Shown here in pieces: positions 17,776 through 27,917 of a stretch of DNA of 64,000 nt (position 1 is the first letter of the stretch; each line of letters opens with the position of its first letter). Under the pieces are notes generated by a model, which worked only from the letters and a program-made list of their open reading frames with translations, was not told the DNA's origin and did not search any database. Position numbers and translations under genes: made by a program. The DNA lies in NCBI GenBank assembly GCA_963787045.1, contig CAWBBR010000016.1:62001-126000 (forward strand), read 5' to 3'. Source of the DNA: DATJGR01 sp963787045 (lineage in GTDB: Bacteria; Pseudomonadota; Gammaproteobacteria; Pseudomonadales; Azotimanducaceae).

Positions 17776-19652
17776 ATGAAGTCGGCTTGGTCGTTTCCAG
17801 TGCTCTGCGCGCTGCTGCTCGTGATGCTTGCGGCGACGCCGACGTTTGCGCATGCCGCGGCTACCGTACTGATCGACGGCGCTGCGTATCCGGCCGACCT
17901 GCGTGAAAACACCGACTTGCTGAGCCGCGTTCGCGGTGCCCGCCCATCGCAAGCGCGCCACTACGAAGGCGAACTCACCGGCATCGCCGATTCGTGGGTC
18001 CGGGTGTCGAACATCCGCGGCCACTGGCAGGGTGTGGTGTCGCTCGACCGACACCGCTTCGTCGTCGACTCGGGCTCGCAACGCAGCAAGAGCGGCGACG
18101 TCGTGCTCGACGCGCAATCGCCCTCTGATTTGATGGCGGGGGCGAGCTGCGCGACCGAAGGCTTTGCAACGAGCAATTCAACGCTGGCAAACGCAACGCT
18201 CGCCGAAGAGCTGAGTTCCGGCACTGCCAACGCCGATTTCGCAGCGGCCTGTCAGACGAAAGTCGACGGCGTGTGTCTGCTGGCGGAACTCGACATCGCA
18301 TTCGATCTGTTGTTCCAACAGAAGTTTCCGTCCACTTATCAGGATCAGGCCGCGTCGATCGTCAACATCATCGACGGCTACTACCGCAACGACTTGAGCA
18401 TTCAGTTCGACGTGCTGTCGATGACGTTTTTGACCACGGATCTATTCAGCACCACAACGGACTCCGCTGCTCTCCTCAGCGACATCGCGGGCAAGAAAAA
18501 CGCCGGACAGATTCCGTTCGTCACCAACAATCGTGCCGTACTCCATGTCGTCACCGGGCGCGACTTTGCCGGTACGACGATCGGCATAGCAAACGTCGGC
18601 GCGCTGTGTTCCCGCTCGACAACGCCGGCACTGCGCAGATCGTTCAGAACAACCTCGCGCAGAACAGCGTCCCGTTGACCGCGCTCGTCATCGCGCACGA
18701 GATCGGCCACAACTTCGGCGCGAAACACGATACGACCGAAAACTCCTGCGCCGGCGGATTCATCATGTCGGCGTCGTTGTCGGCTTCGGCGACCGACTTC
18801 TCGCAGTGCTCCATCGACGAGATCACCACCAAGATCAACAGCATCCCGACCCTGAGTGCGTGTTTCGAATTCCCGGTCGATGCGGTACTCGGCGCTCACC
18901 CAAGCAATCCGACCAGCGCCGCTGCCAACGAGAACTTCACGCTGGACTACGACATCAGCGAGACCCACGCGTCCGTCGCCAGTGCCGAGTTGCGCGCAAC
19001 CGGCAGCTTCGCCGCCGCGGGCGGTACGTTCGTCGGCGCCACCATCAACGGCCTGCCGTGCAGCGTCGCATCCGACGGACAGAGTTATCTGTGCGTCACC
19101 GGCAGCAGCGGCGGTCTGCTCGAAGTCACCGCGCGCGTCACCGGCGGCGCCGCGATGACGATCGGTGCCACCGTCGCCGTCGGTCCCGCCGGCGGAGCCA
19201 AAGACATCGACTCGTCGAACAACAGCGCGAACCAGACGCGTATCGACGTCCACCGCGCCGACGGCGCCGTCGGCTCTGGCGGCTTCGGCCGCTTCGGGCG
19301 CGATCAATCTGACCTGGCAGGACAACAGCGCGAATGAGGATGGATTCCGCGTGGAGCGCCGTACCGGCACGGCGGCGTTCGCGCAGATCGCGACGACGGC
19401 CGCCAACGCCACTTCGTATTCGGACAGCACGGCCGCGACCGGGATCGCATACGACTACCGCGTCGAAGCATTCGGTCCCGGCGGCACCTCCACGCCGTCG
19501 GCAACCGCAAGCGCGCAGATCACGGCGCCTCCCCCGCCGCCACCGTCCCCGTCGGGCGGAGGTGGTGGCGGCGGTGCGGATCGTTCGGCGCCGAACTCGC
19601 ACCGTTACTGATGGCGCTGCTGGCGCTACGGCGCCGCCCGAGCCGGCCATGA
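17776..19652 (+). CDS. Secreted ADAM/reprolysin-like zinc metalloprotease with Fn3 domain and GlyGly-CTERM (three frame slips)
   Basis: Order of parts: signal peptide (1-28, ending AHAA), propeptide-like region, zinc protease domain with HEIGHNFGAKHD (near 18695-18730) and Met-turn IMSAS, a beta-sandwich region, a fibronectin type III domain (NLTWQDNSANEDGFRVER), a Pro-rich linker, a Gly run and finally the sorting signal FGAELAPLLMALLALRRR. Frame slips near 18612, 19255 and 19580 must be joined; the last is what exposes GlyGly-CTERM, ending at a TGA at 19650-19652. The zinc motif HExxHxxGxxHD places it among metzincins (M12B-like). It should be exported, anchored by its C-terminal helix and released or re-anchored by the adjacent rhombosortase. 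AGGAGAG precedes the ATG. Confidence 0.85.
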
Positions 19653-20107
19653 CGCGAAGCGCGCGGGCGATTCAGGGGCTGCTGCTGGCTGCGCTCGCCG
19701 GCGGTTGCCAGACCCATGCGGCCACCTGCAACGACGATGCCGCGATCGCAAAAGCCGAAGCCGCATGGAAAGCGCGGCATCTGTCCGACTATCGCTTCGT
19801 GTGGCAGCAACAGTGCTTCTGCCTCGTGGACGCAGTGCAGCCGATCGTCGTGACCGTGCGGCATGGTGAGATCGTCAGCGCGGTGGACACAAAAGGCGCA
19901 GCGGTGTCGGATGACGTCCGCGCCAACCTGCTGACCATCGACGCACTGTATCGGCGCGTCGACGAGATGCGATGCAAAGCCGACGAAGTACGCGTCACGT
20001 CGTCGGACGACGGCGTACCGCAGAAGATCTTCATCGATCCGAGCCGCCAAGCGGCTGACGAGGAATTCGAGGTCAACGTCAGCGAATTCACCGTCCTCTC
20101 GCCCTGA
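19649..20107 (+). CDS. DUF6174-like putative lipoprotein
   Basis: A 152-residue exported protein whose ATG overlaps the metalloprotease stop (ATGA), so translation is coupled. The signal sequence ends LAALAGGC, a near-lipobox with the cysteine at about residue 20, so lipidation is plausible though the -3 residue is Ala. The mature part begins with AWKARHLSDYRFVWQQQCFC, the pattern of DUF6174 proteins, and continues with VVTVRHGEIVSA and a C-terminal segment VTSSDDGVPQKIFIDPS. The function of that family is unknown. Coupling to a rhombosortase substrate suggests it may assist or inhibit the protease, which is inference only. Confidence 0.75.
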   Translation: MTRSARAIQGLLLAALAGGCQTHAATCNDDAAIAKAEAAWKARHLSDYRFVWQQQCFCLVDAVQPIVVTVRHGEIVSAVDTKGAAVSDDVRANLLTIDALYRRVDEMRCKADEVRVTSSDDGVPQKIFIDPSRQAADEEFEVNVSEFTVLSP

Positions 20108-20231
20108 CCGGCAGCACCCGCTCGCAGATCCTCCCGCGCCAGCGAAAAATGTCGTGCGCCGTGTCGAATCGTGCGCGTACCGTTCGACTACCCGGCAACA
20201 GATTCCGTTGCGACGATTCGAGGTGAATGCG

Positions 20232-20594
20232 ATGCGCTATGTCTGCCTGGTGTATTTCGAAGAGAGCGCATTGAGGGCGCTCGACGCCCGCGCAAAGCGC
20301 AAACTCGACGGCGATTCGATGGCATACGACGCCGAACTGCAGGAGCGCGGCCACCTCGTGGTGGCGCATGCATTGCAGAGCGTGACGGCCGCGATGTCCG
20401 TACGCGTGCGCGACGCGCGCATGTCCGCAACCGACGGTCCGTTCATGGAGACGAAAGAGGCGCTCGGCGGCTTCATCCTCATTGAAGCGCGCGACCTGAA
20501 CGAAGCGGTGCAGATCGCCTCGAAGATTCCGTTGGCGAAGCTCGGCACCGTGGAGGTGCGCCCGATCATGAACGTGGAGACCGCTCCCGAGTGA
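20232..20594 (+). CDS. YCII/DGPF-domain protein
   Basis: A 120-residue protein of the YCII-related fold. It starts MRYVCLVYFEES and has the family hallmark TDGPFMETKEALGGFILIEARD at residues about 70-92, followed by ASKIPLAKLGTVEVRPI. DGPF proteins are small ferredoxin-like-fold proteins, some with suspected hydrolase or isomerase activity. They are regularly encoded beside ECF sigma factors of group ECF42, and here the GTG of the sigma gene overlaps this stop codon. It is probably a target or a partner of that sigma factor. Confidence 0.9.
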   Translation: MRYVCLVYFEESALRALDARAKRKLDGDSMAYDAELQERGHLVVAHALQSVTAAMSVRVRDARMSATDGPFMETKEALGGFILIEARDLNEAVQIASKIPLAKLGTVEVRPIMNVETAPE

Positions 20595-21839
20595 CGACCG
20601 ACGCGAACGCCGGTGTACACGACGCGCTGGACGCGGTGTATCGCGCGCATGGGCGGCGCGTACTCGCGACGCTGATCCGGCTGCTCGGCGACTTCGACGC
20701 CGCGGAAGAGGCGCTGCACGACGCCTGTGCCGCCGCGGCCGAACGCTGGCCGATCGACGGCCAGCCGGACAATCCGTATGCGTGGCTCGTCTCGGCCGGC
20801 CGTTTCAAGACGATCGACCGGTGGCGACGCCGAGCGCGCCTCGACGTGGCGCTGCGCGAGCTCGCGCGGGAACACGACGCAGACACCAGCGACGAGGAGC
20901 AGTCCGAAATCAACGACGACGAACTCCGCTTGATCTTCACGTGCTGTCATCCGGCGCTCGCTCCGGACGCGCGCATCGCGCTGACGTTGCGCGAAGTCGG
21001 CGGACTCACCACGGAGCAGATCGCCCGCGCCTATCTGGTGCCGACTCCGACGATTGCGCAACGCATCGTGAGGGCAAAGTCGAAGATCCGCGACGACGCG
21101 TTGCCGTACGTAGTGCCCGCGCTCGCCGAGCTACCGCAGCGGCTCGAGAGCGTGCTGCACGTGCTCTATCTGATCTTCAACGAAGGCTACAGCGCCACCG
21201 ACGGTGCCGAACTCACGCGCAGCGAACTGTCCGCGCGAAGCGTTGCGCCTCTGTCGGCTCGTTGTCGATCTGCTGGACGATCCAGAGGCGCTCGGCTTAC
21301 TCGCACTGATGCTGCTGCACGAAGCGCGGCGTGAGTCGCGCAGCACCCCTACCGGCGAACTGGTGCTGCTCGAAGATCAGGATCGTTCGCGGTGGGATCG
21401 CGATCGTATCGCGGAAGCCGGATCCCTGATCGAACGCGCGCTGCAATCGCGGCGCTTCGGCGCATACACGTTGCAAGCGGCCATCGCGGCCGTACACGCA
21501 AACGCGGCGAGCGTGGAGGAAACCGACTGGAAGCAGATCGTTGCACTCTACGACGTGCTTGCGCGCGCCGACCCTTCGCCGGTTGTACGGCTCAATCGCG
21601 CAGCGGCGGTCGCGATGGCCGACGGCCCCGCGAAGGGGCTCGCGGCGATCGACGCCGTGATCGCGGGCGGCGAGCTGGATGCGTACTACCTCGCACACTC
21701 GGCGCGGGCCGACATGTGTCGCCGCCTCGGCAGAATCGACGAAGCACGCGCGTCGTACCGCCGCGCGCTGGAACTCGCGCGGCTCGAACCGGAACGGCGC
21801 TTCCTGCAAGGCCGAATCGACGAACTCCGAGGCGGCTAG
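20591..21839 (+). CDS. ECF42-type RNA polymerase sigma factor with C-terminal TPR-like domain (one frameshift)
   Basis: The N-terminal 200 residues hold sigma region 2 (AVYRAHGRRVLATLIRLLGDFDAAEEAL, NPYAWLVSAGRFKTIDRWRR) and region 4 (ALTLREVGGLTTEQIARAYL, IAQRIVRAKSKI). FTCCHPAL between them is a hallmark of the ECF42/SigJ-like lineage. After a one-base slip near 21240 the C-terminal helical domain continues (LCRLVVDLLDDPEALGLLAL to the stop at 21839) and contains tetratricopeptide-like pairs. ECF42 factors lack an anti-sigma gene and use the C-terminal domain for control. The gene starts with GTG 20591 and is coupled to the DGPF gene. Confidence 0.87.
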
Positions 21840-22345
21840 CCGGCGTACGCCCGCTTCAACGCGGCGATATCGAGTTTCTTCATCTGCATCATCGCCGCGA
21901 ACGCGCGCTGCGACTTGGCGTTGTCCGGATCGCCCATCAGCTCCTGCATCACCGTCGGCACCACCTGCCACGACGCACCGAACTTGTCCTTCAGCCAACC
22001 GCATTGCTGCGCGGCTTTGTCCCCACCGGCCGACAGCTTGTCCCAGAAGTAATCGAGTTCCTCCTGCGTCTCGCAGTTCACCTGAAAGGAGATCGCCTCG
22101 TTGAACTTGAACTGCGGCCCGCCATTGAGCGCGGTGAACGTTTGACCATCGAGCTCGAATTCCACCGTCATCACCGAACCGGGCGCGCGACCGTGAATTT
22201 CCTGACCCGCCTTCCCATAGCGCGCGATCTTCACGATCTTCGAATTGCGGAATATGTCGACGTAGAACCGCGCGGCTTCTTCGGCCCGATCATCGAACCA
22301 CAGGCAGGGACTGATCTTCTGGCTGCTCGACTGTACGTACGACAC
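21836..22345 (-). CDS. PhnB-like VOC-fold protein
   Basis: A 169-residue protein of the PhnB/3-demethylubiquinone-methyltransferase-like VOC group. I place the start at GTG 22345, with GGAGAA 7 bases upstream; the first residues are then SYVQSSSQKISPCLWFDDRAEEAARFY, typical of the family. The paired beta-alpha-beta-beta-beta modules are visible, with LNGGPQFKFNEAISFQVNCETQEELDYFW in the second half and the conserved GWLKDKFGASWQVVP. No enzyme activity can be assigned. It converges on the sigma factor gene with a 4-base overlap. Confidence 0.87.
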   Translation of the reverse strand: MSYVQSSSQKISPCLWFDDRAEEAARFYVDIFRNSKIVKIARYGKAGQEIHGRAPGSVMTVEFELDGQTFTALNGGPQFKFNEAISFQVNCETQEELDYFWDKLSAGGDKAAQQCGWLKDKFGASWQVVPTVMQELMGDPDNAKSQRAFAAMMQMKKLDIAALKRAYAG

Positions 22346-22617
22346 GATGCGTTCTCCGTGACTTTCGCCGAATCTTCGCGGCACCGTCGTCGGTTGACCA
22401 GTCGTCCGGCTCCTACACCGTACGCGCCGCGCGTGTTGCCGCGTGCGGCAATCGTGCGCATCGACACCGAGTGGCCAATCCGATCACGGTGGAGCAATAC
22501 GAGCCCTGCGGTGCGCGGCATCCTCACCGTCGGGTCGTGAACGTTTTGAGCCACGCCGAAACGCAAACACCTGCAGCCAACGAGTTCGCCAGGCAACGTT
22601 CAGAAAGGGGTCACACC

Positions 22618-23830
22618 ATGAGTCAAGTTACGCAACAGACGGGCAGCGACGGAGTTTCCATCCGTCCATTTCACGTGAATTTCCCGGAATCGGATCTCAC
22701 CGAATTGCGCCGACGCATCAATGCCACGCGGTGGCCCGAGCGGGAGACGGTCACGGATGACTCGCAAGGCGTTCAGCTCGCCACCACTCAGGCGCTCGCG
22801 CGCTACTGGGCGACCGAGTACGACTGGCGCAAGGCAGAGGCGAAGCTGAATGCCGTGCCGAATTTCATCACCGAGATCGACGGCCTCGACATTCACTTCA
22901 TCCATGTTCGCTCGAAGCATGAGAACGCGTTGCCGGTCATCGTCACGCACGGATGGCCGGGATCGATCGTCGAGCAGATGAAGATCATCGAACCGCTCAC
23001 CAATCCCACCGCACACGGCGGCAGCGCATCGGACGCGTTCCACGTGGTGATTCCGTCGATGCCCGGCTACGGCTTCTCGGGCAAGCCGACCGCCACCGGC
23101 TGGGACCCCCAGCACATCGCGCGTGCCTGGGTCGTGCTGATGAAGCGCCTCGGGTACACGAAGTTCGTGGCGCAAGGCGGCGATTGGGGCGCGGTCATCA
23201 CCGAACTGATGGGCGCGGACGCGGCCCCGGAATTGCTCGGCATTCATACCAACATGCCCAACGCGATTCCTGCCGACATCGACAAGGCGGCGTCCTCGGG
23301 TGCACCGGCGCCCGCCGGTCTCTCGCCCGACGAGAAGCTCGCCTTCGAGCGACTCCAATTCGTCTACCAGAAAGGGCATCGGCTACGGCTTCCAGCTCGG
23401 ATTGCGGCCGCAGACCATGTACGGCCTGGCGGATTCGCCGGTCGGCCTGGCGGCCTATTTCCTCGACCACGACGAGCGCAGCTACCGGCTGATCTCGCGC
23501 GTCTTCGCGGGGCAGTCCGCCGGCCTCACACGAGACGACATCCTCGACAACGTCACGCTCACCTGGTTGACGGGCACGGCGGTCTCTTCGGGCCGCCTCT
23601 ACTGGGAGAACAAGACCGGGTTTTTCGGCATCAGGGGCGTCGGCGTCCCGGTCGCCGTGACCGTCTTCCCCGACGAACTCTATCCACTGCCGGCAAGTTG
23701 GGCCGAGCGCGCGTATCCCAAGCTCATCCACTACAACAAGGTCGACCAGGGCGGCCACTTCGCGGCCTGGGAACAACCGAAGATCCTCTCGGAAGAACTT
23801 CGCGCAGGTTTCAAATCGCTGCGCGTCTAA
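22618..23830 (+). CDS. Epoxide hydrolase (EHN domain, alpha/beta hydrolase; one frameshift)
   Basis: A protein of about 400 residues of the microsomal-type epoxide hydrolase family. AAAGGGG lies 8 bases before the ATG. The N-terminal EHN domain (SIRPFHVNFPESDLTELRRRI) wraps the catalytic domain. The oxyanion segment is THGWPGSIVEQ, the nucleophile Asp is in QGGDWGAVITELM, and the catalytic His is in DQGGHFAAWEQP near the end. The frame slips once near 23376 (after FVYQKG) and continues YGFQLGLRPQTMYGLADSP. The enzyme opens epoxides to diols through a covalent ester with the Asp. A hairpin terminator follows at 23844. Confidence 0.92.
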
Positions 23831-23843
23831 TCAGCTCGAGAAC

Positions 23844-23874
23844 GCTCCACGGAGACGGGCAGTCTCCGTGGAGC
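23844..23874. terminator. Bidirectional hairpin terminator
   Basis: A perfect 13-bp stem (gctccacggagac / gtctccgtggagc) with a 5-base loop sits between the convergent epoxide hydrolase and VOC genes, 13 bases after the first stop. T-rich bases follow only weakly on the plus strand. Confidence 0.75.
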
Positions 23875-23881
23875 ATTTGAG

Positions 23882-24250
23882 TCAACTCGCAAGACGCTGA
23901 CCGATGCGCCACAACACGCCGCTGGGATCGATCAGCGGAAAGTCCCGCAATCCCCACGGGCGGTCGGCGGGCTTCTCGACTGTGAGACCAAATTCCTTCG
24001 TGGCGGCGGAAACGTGCTCCCACCACGCATCGACGTCTTCCACCAGCAAACTCATCACGAAGTTGTTCGTATGATCCGGCACGTAGAACTTCTGCAGCAG
24101 GAAGCTTGAAGGGCCGCTGCGAAACGACGCCATGTCGGCGTTGGCCCACTCCATCGTGAAGCCGATCGCCTGATAAAAGCGCTTCGACTGTTCGAAGTCG
24201 CCCGTCGGCACGAACGCCTTCGCTTCGATCGTATTCAGATTGACGCCCAC
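23882..24250 (-). CDS. VOC (glyoxalase/bleomycin-resistance) family protein
   Basis: A 122-residue protein starting at GTG 24250. It has the double beta-alpha-beta fold typical of VOC proteins: IEAKAFVPTGDFEQSKRFYQAIGF in the first module and SLLVEDVDAWWEHV in the second, ending DPSGVLWRIGQ. VOC proteins bind a divalent metal and act as lyases, dioxygenases or drug-binding proteins; nothing here fixes the activity. It follows the large regulator at 24262-26285 by 11 bases, so the two are probably cotranscribed. Confidence 0.85.
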   Translation of the reverse strand: MGVNLNTIEAKAFVPTGDFEQSKRFYQAIGFTMEWANADMASFRSGPSSFLLQKFYVPDHTNNFVMSLLVEDVDAWWEHVSAATKEFGLTVEKPADRPWGLRDFPLIDPSGVLWRIGQRLAS

Positions 24251-24261
24251 GCTCGCTCCTC

Positions 24262-26285
24262 TCAGGTGACCCTGCGATGTTGCCGCCCCGCGGCTGGCTG
24301 CTCAATGCGCGTCGCCGCGTCGCGGATCAATTCCACGCCATCGGCATCGAAACGAAACGCATCGAGGAAATCCGCCATCGCGTATTGCGGCCGGCTCTTG
24401 CGGATCGTTGCGATATAGTCGCGCGCCTCGTCGACCGACCCGGCCAGCGCGAGGCCGTACGCTGCAATCGCGAGGATGTGCGGATGCGCGTTTGCGCGCG
24501 CCGCCGCTTTGACGGCCCACGCGCGCGGCCTCCTCGAACTGGCCCAGCCGCATCAGCGCCATCGCGCGCGACGCCAGCATGCCGAACAACAGCGGATCGA
24601 ACGGACTCAGCTGGCGCGCGTAGTCCGACGACGCAATCGCGGCGCGCGGATCGCCGGCCTGCGAGTGGATGAACGCGAGCGTGTAATGGCCCATGGCGAA
24701 GTTCGGGCTCAGGTCGATGCTGCGTTCGAGCTCGCCAACGGATTCCTGATGGCGCCCGCGCAGCCATAGCGCGCGCCCCATCGCCCAGTGCGCCGCGGGA
24801 TCGCGTTCGTCCACCATCACGCTGCGACCGGCGGCGTCGTAGGCGAGATCCGTTTCGGTTTCGCGCGGCGCCCAGCGCTGGAACGCACTCTGGAAATGGG
24901 TGAAGGAGAGACCGGCGTAGGCGCGCGAAAAGGTCGGGTCGAGCCGCACCGCCATCTCGAAGAACTGCTGCGCCTTTGCGTTGTCGGGCTGCGTGAACAG
25001 ATACATGTGCCACAGCCCGCGATGGTGGGCTTCCCACGCGTCGAGCGAGTTCGGCGGCTTCAGAATGGCCCGATTGCGTTCGATCGTCTCGATCTCGCTC
25101 GCGATCGACGCGACGATCCGGTTGCCGATCTCGTCGAGCACCGCGAACGCGTCATCCGGCGCGCGATTGAACACGTCGGTCCAGATGATGCGCGCCGTGC
25201 GCGTATCGGACAGTTCCACCGACACGCTCAAGCGCGCTGCGTCGCGGCGCACCGACCCGCTCACGACGTAGTCGACGTTGAGCAGGCGCCCCGCTTCTTC
25301 CGGACCGATGCGCCGCTCGTGCAGCGCGAACACGCTGCCTTGCGCGATGACGAACAGGCTGCGCAATTGCGCGAGCCGCGTGATGACGTCGTGCGCCAGC
25401 GCATCGGCTGCGCCGCCGCGAGCGTCTGCCGCAGCTGAATCGTCGAAGAACGGCATCACCGCGATGGACGCGCGATGCGGTTGCCGCGGCACGATGATGT
25501 CGTCGGCATCTGCTGCGGCCACCGCGACGCGCTGCGGCCTCGCTGCGCGCCACGCGTGATGCAATACGCCGGCATCGAGACCCTCGTCTTCGAACTGACG
25601 GGTCGCCGCGGCCAGATGCGCTTCGGCCTCGCGAATGCGACCGTCGCGCGCCAGCGCGGTCAGCAGAGTGCTCGTGAACGTGCGGGTCGAACGGTGCGAG
25701 CTGCAGCCATTGCTCCAGATATCGGAACGCGGCTTCGTCCGGCACGCGTTTGACGAGTTGCTCGAGCAGCGTCGTTCGAACAGCGCGGAACCGACGGCGC
25801 TGCGCGGTGAGCCACGCGTCGAACAGCGGACTGCGATCGATGTCGAGTCCTTCGAGAAAATCCCCGGCAAACAGTTCGGAAAGCTGCCGCTGCCGGTCGG
25901 TAGCCAACGATTCGATTCCGTCGTCGGCCGCGCGCAGCACGTCGCGCGCGTCGACGAGGCAGTCCGTCAGGTCGAGCTGCACCCCGCCTTCGGACGTGAG
26001 CACGCGGGGTCGGCCGGGCTCATCGACCACACGACGGATCTTGCTGAGGCACCAACGCAACTCGCCGCGCGGATCGTTCGGCACTTCCCACAGCAGTTCG
26101 CACAGCGCGTTGCGCGCGACCGGACGCGGCGCAATCGCCAGATACGCGAACAGCGCCCGCACTTTGCGCGACGCCGGCAGCGCCACGTCGACCCCGCCGC
26201 GCGAGATCGTCAGATGGCCGAGCATCCGAATGCGGATCGGAGATTGCACAGAAGATTCCACGCCCGTTACCACGCTTGCTTCCAC
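24262..26285 (-). CDS. Large regulator: winged-helix/BTAD, TolB-like domain and TPRs (two frame slips)
   Basis: It begins at GTG 26285. The N-terminal winged-helix (SPIRIRMLGHLTISRGG and LPASRKVRALFAYLA) and BTAD module (residues to about 200) resemble SARP/CadC-type activators. After a one-base slip near 25695 comes a FlgO/TolB-N-like domain (SIAVMPFFDDSAA to VSGSVRRDAARLSVSVEL and TARIIWTDVFNR), then tetratricopeptide repeats (AVRLDPTFSRAYAGLSFTHF, SIDLSPNFAMGHYTLAFI). A second slip near 24515 restores the last repeats and the stop at 24262. Such proteins read a cytoplasmic signal and activate nearby operons. It diverges, over only 48 bp, from the methyltransferase at 26334. Confidence 0.85.
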
Positions 26286-26333
26286 GTCCGGTACTTAAGG
26301 TTGGCTCCATCGAGCGACCAACCGGAGAGAACC

Positions 26334-27185
26334 ATGAATACTGCCGCCGAAACCACGAGTCAAAACAGCCAACCCGCCAACCCGATAGACCTCAAAGCGC
26401 TGAAGGCGCGCCAACAGGTCGCCTGGTCGGCGGGCGATTATGCCGTCGTCGGCACCACGTTGCAGATCGTCGGCGAAGAATTGTGCGAGACACTGGACCT
26501 GCGGTCAGGCCAGAACGTGCTCGACGTGGCCGCCGGCAACGGCAACGTCGCGCTGGCCGCGGCACGGCGCTGGTGCAACGTGATCGCCACCGACTACGTG
26601 CCGGCGCTGCTCGAACGCGCCCGCCAACGCGCCGCCGCCGAGCGGCTCGACATCGAATTCCGCGAGGCCGATGCGGAGGCGCTGCCGTTCAAGCCCGAGA
26701 CGTTCGACGCGGTGGTCTCCACCTTCGGCGTGATGTTCGCCGCCGACCAGGACCGCGCCGCGGCCGAACTGCTCCGCGTCTGCAAGCGCGGTGGCAAGAT
26801 CGGTCTCGCGAACTGGACGCCGACCGGCTTCATCGGCCAGCTGTTCAAGACGATCGGTGCACACGTGCCGCCCGCACCCGGTGCGAAATCCCCGGCGCTG
26901 TGGGGCACCCGCGCGCGGCTCGACGAACTGTTCGACACGTCGATGACGTCGACCGAAGCCGTCCAACGCACCTTCGTCTTTCGTTATCGTTCGCCGGCGC
27001 ATTGGCTTGACGTGTTCAAGCGTTACTATGGCCCGGTGCTCAAGACCTTCGCCGCGCTGGAACCGGCGGCGCAAGGCGCCTTGCAGCGCGATCTGTTGGC
27101 GCTCATCGAACGGTTCAACCGCGCCGGCGACGGCACGATGGTGGTGCCCAGCGAGTATCTCGAAGTCGTGGTAACGCGCCTCTGA
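26334..27185 (+). CDS. Class I SAM-dependent methyltransferase
   Basis: A 283-residue methyltransferase starting at ATG 26334 with CGGAGAG 8 bases upstream. SAM-binding motif I is VLDVAAGNGNVALAAARR; the acidic residue at the end of strand 2 is in VIATDY, and motif post-I/II is EADAEALPFKPETFDAVVSTFGVMF. This is the ubiquinone/menaquinone-methyltransferase-like (Methyltransf_11/25) type, with a C-terminal variable domain. Substrate not evident. It lies next to the BTAD regulator in divergent orientation, so the regulator may control it. The GFA-type gene follows after 43 bp. Confidence 0.92.
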   Translation: MNTAAETTSQNSQPANPIDLKALKARQQVAWSAGDYAVVGTTLQIVGEELCETLDLRSGQNVLDVAAGNGNVALAAARRWCNVIATDYVPALLERARQRAAAERLDIEFREADAEALPFKPETFDAVVSTFGVMFAADQDRAAAELLRVCKRGGKIGLANWTPTGFIGQLFKTIGAHVPPAPGAKSPALWGTRARLDELFDTSMTSTEAVQRTFVFRYRSPAHWLDVFKRYYGPVLKTFAALEPAAQGALQRDLLALIERFNRAGDGTMVVPSEYLEVVVTRL

Positions 27186-27228
27186 GAAGCCGTTGGGACA
27201 ATTACAGCAATTCCTGGAGAAAAAGACT

Positions 27229-27663
27229 GTGAGCAAAGATACGACGTACAAAGGCAGCTGCTTCTGCGGCGACGTTCAGTTGACGGTTACCGGCGAACCC
27301 GCGGGCATGGGGTACTGCCACTGCGAATCGTGCCGTCACTGGTCGGCGGGCCCGTCAACGCGTTCACGTTGTGGAACCCCGCGTCCGTGAAAGTCACGAA
27401 AGGCGCCGACAACATCGGCACTTACACGAAGACGCCCGGCAGCGAGCGCAAGTGGTGCAAGACCTGCGGCGGCCACATCATGACGAATCACCCGGGCATG
27501 GGACTCGTCGACGTGTATGCAGCAATCGATTCCCGATCTGCCGTACAAGCCCGGCCTGCACGTGCACTACGGCGAGACGAAGCTGCGCATCAAGGACGGC
27601 TTGCCGAAGATGAAGGACATGCCGAAGGAAATGGGCGGCTCCGGCGCTACGTTGCCCGACTGA
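27229..27663 (+). CDS. GFA/CENP-V-like zinc protein (two frame slips)
   Basis: A small protein of about 145 residues related to glutathione-dependent formaldehyde-activating enzyme and CENP-V. GTG 27229 is preceded by TGGAGA. Zinc-binding cysteine pairs are present: GSCFCGDV, CHCESCRHW and WCKTCGGH, giving the expected multi-Cys arrangement. The frame slips near 27339 (after CRHW) and near 27525 (before DLPYKPGLHVHY); the last part ends at a TGA at 27661-27663. Members bind zinc structurally; their activity on S-hydroxymethyl-glutathione is doubtful for most. It lies downstream of the methyltransferase and may be cotranscribed. Confidence 0.85.
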
Positions 27664-27917
27664 CGCGATCGGAGGCCATCCGCAGTACGGACACTTGCAG
27701 CAGCACGTAACCCGCGAACCACGCGACGAACGCTGCAACGTGTCCGTACTCCGCACCGCGGGTGCAGCCGCACAAACGCGCGCTTTGCATGGTGCCGCCT
27801 CCGATGTCCGTGCAGATTGTGACCCGAGTCACGCGGGAGGTGCACACTCCAACCCGAGCGCGGGACGTTGCGGCGAATAAACTGGCGCTCTCCAGGGGAT
27901 CTCAGGCATCGAAGCTC

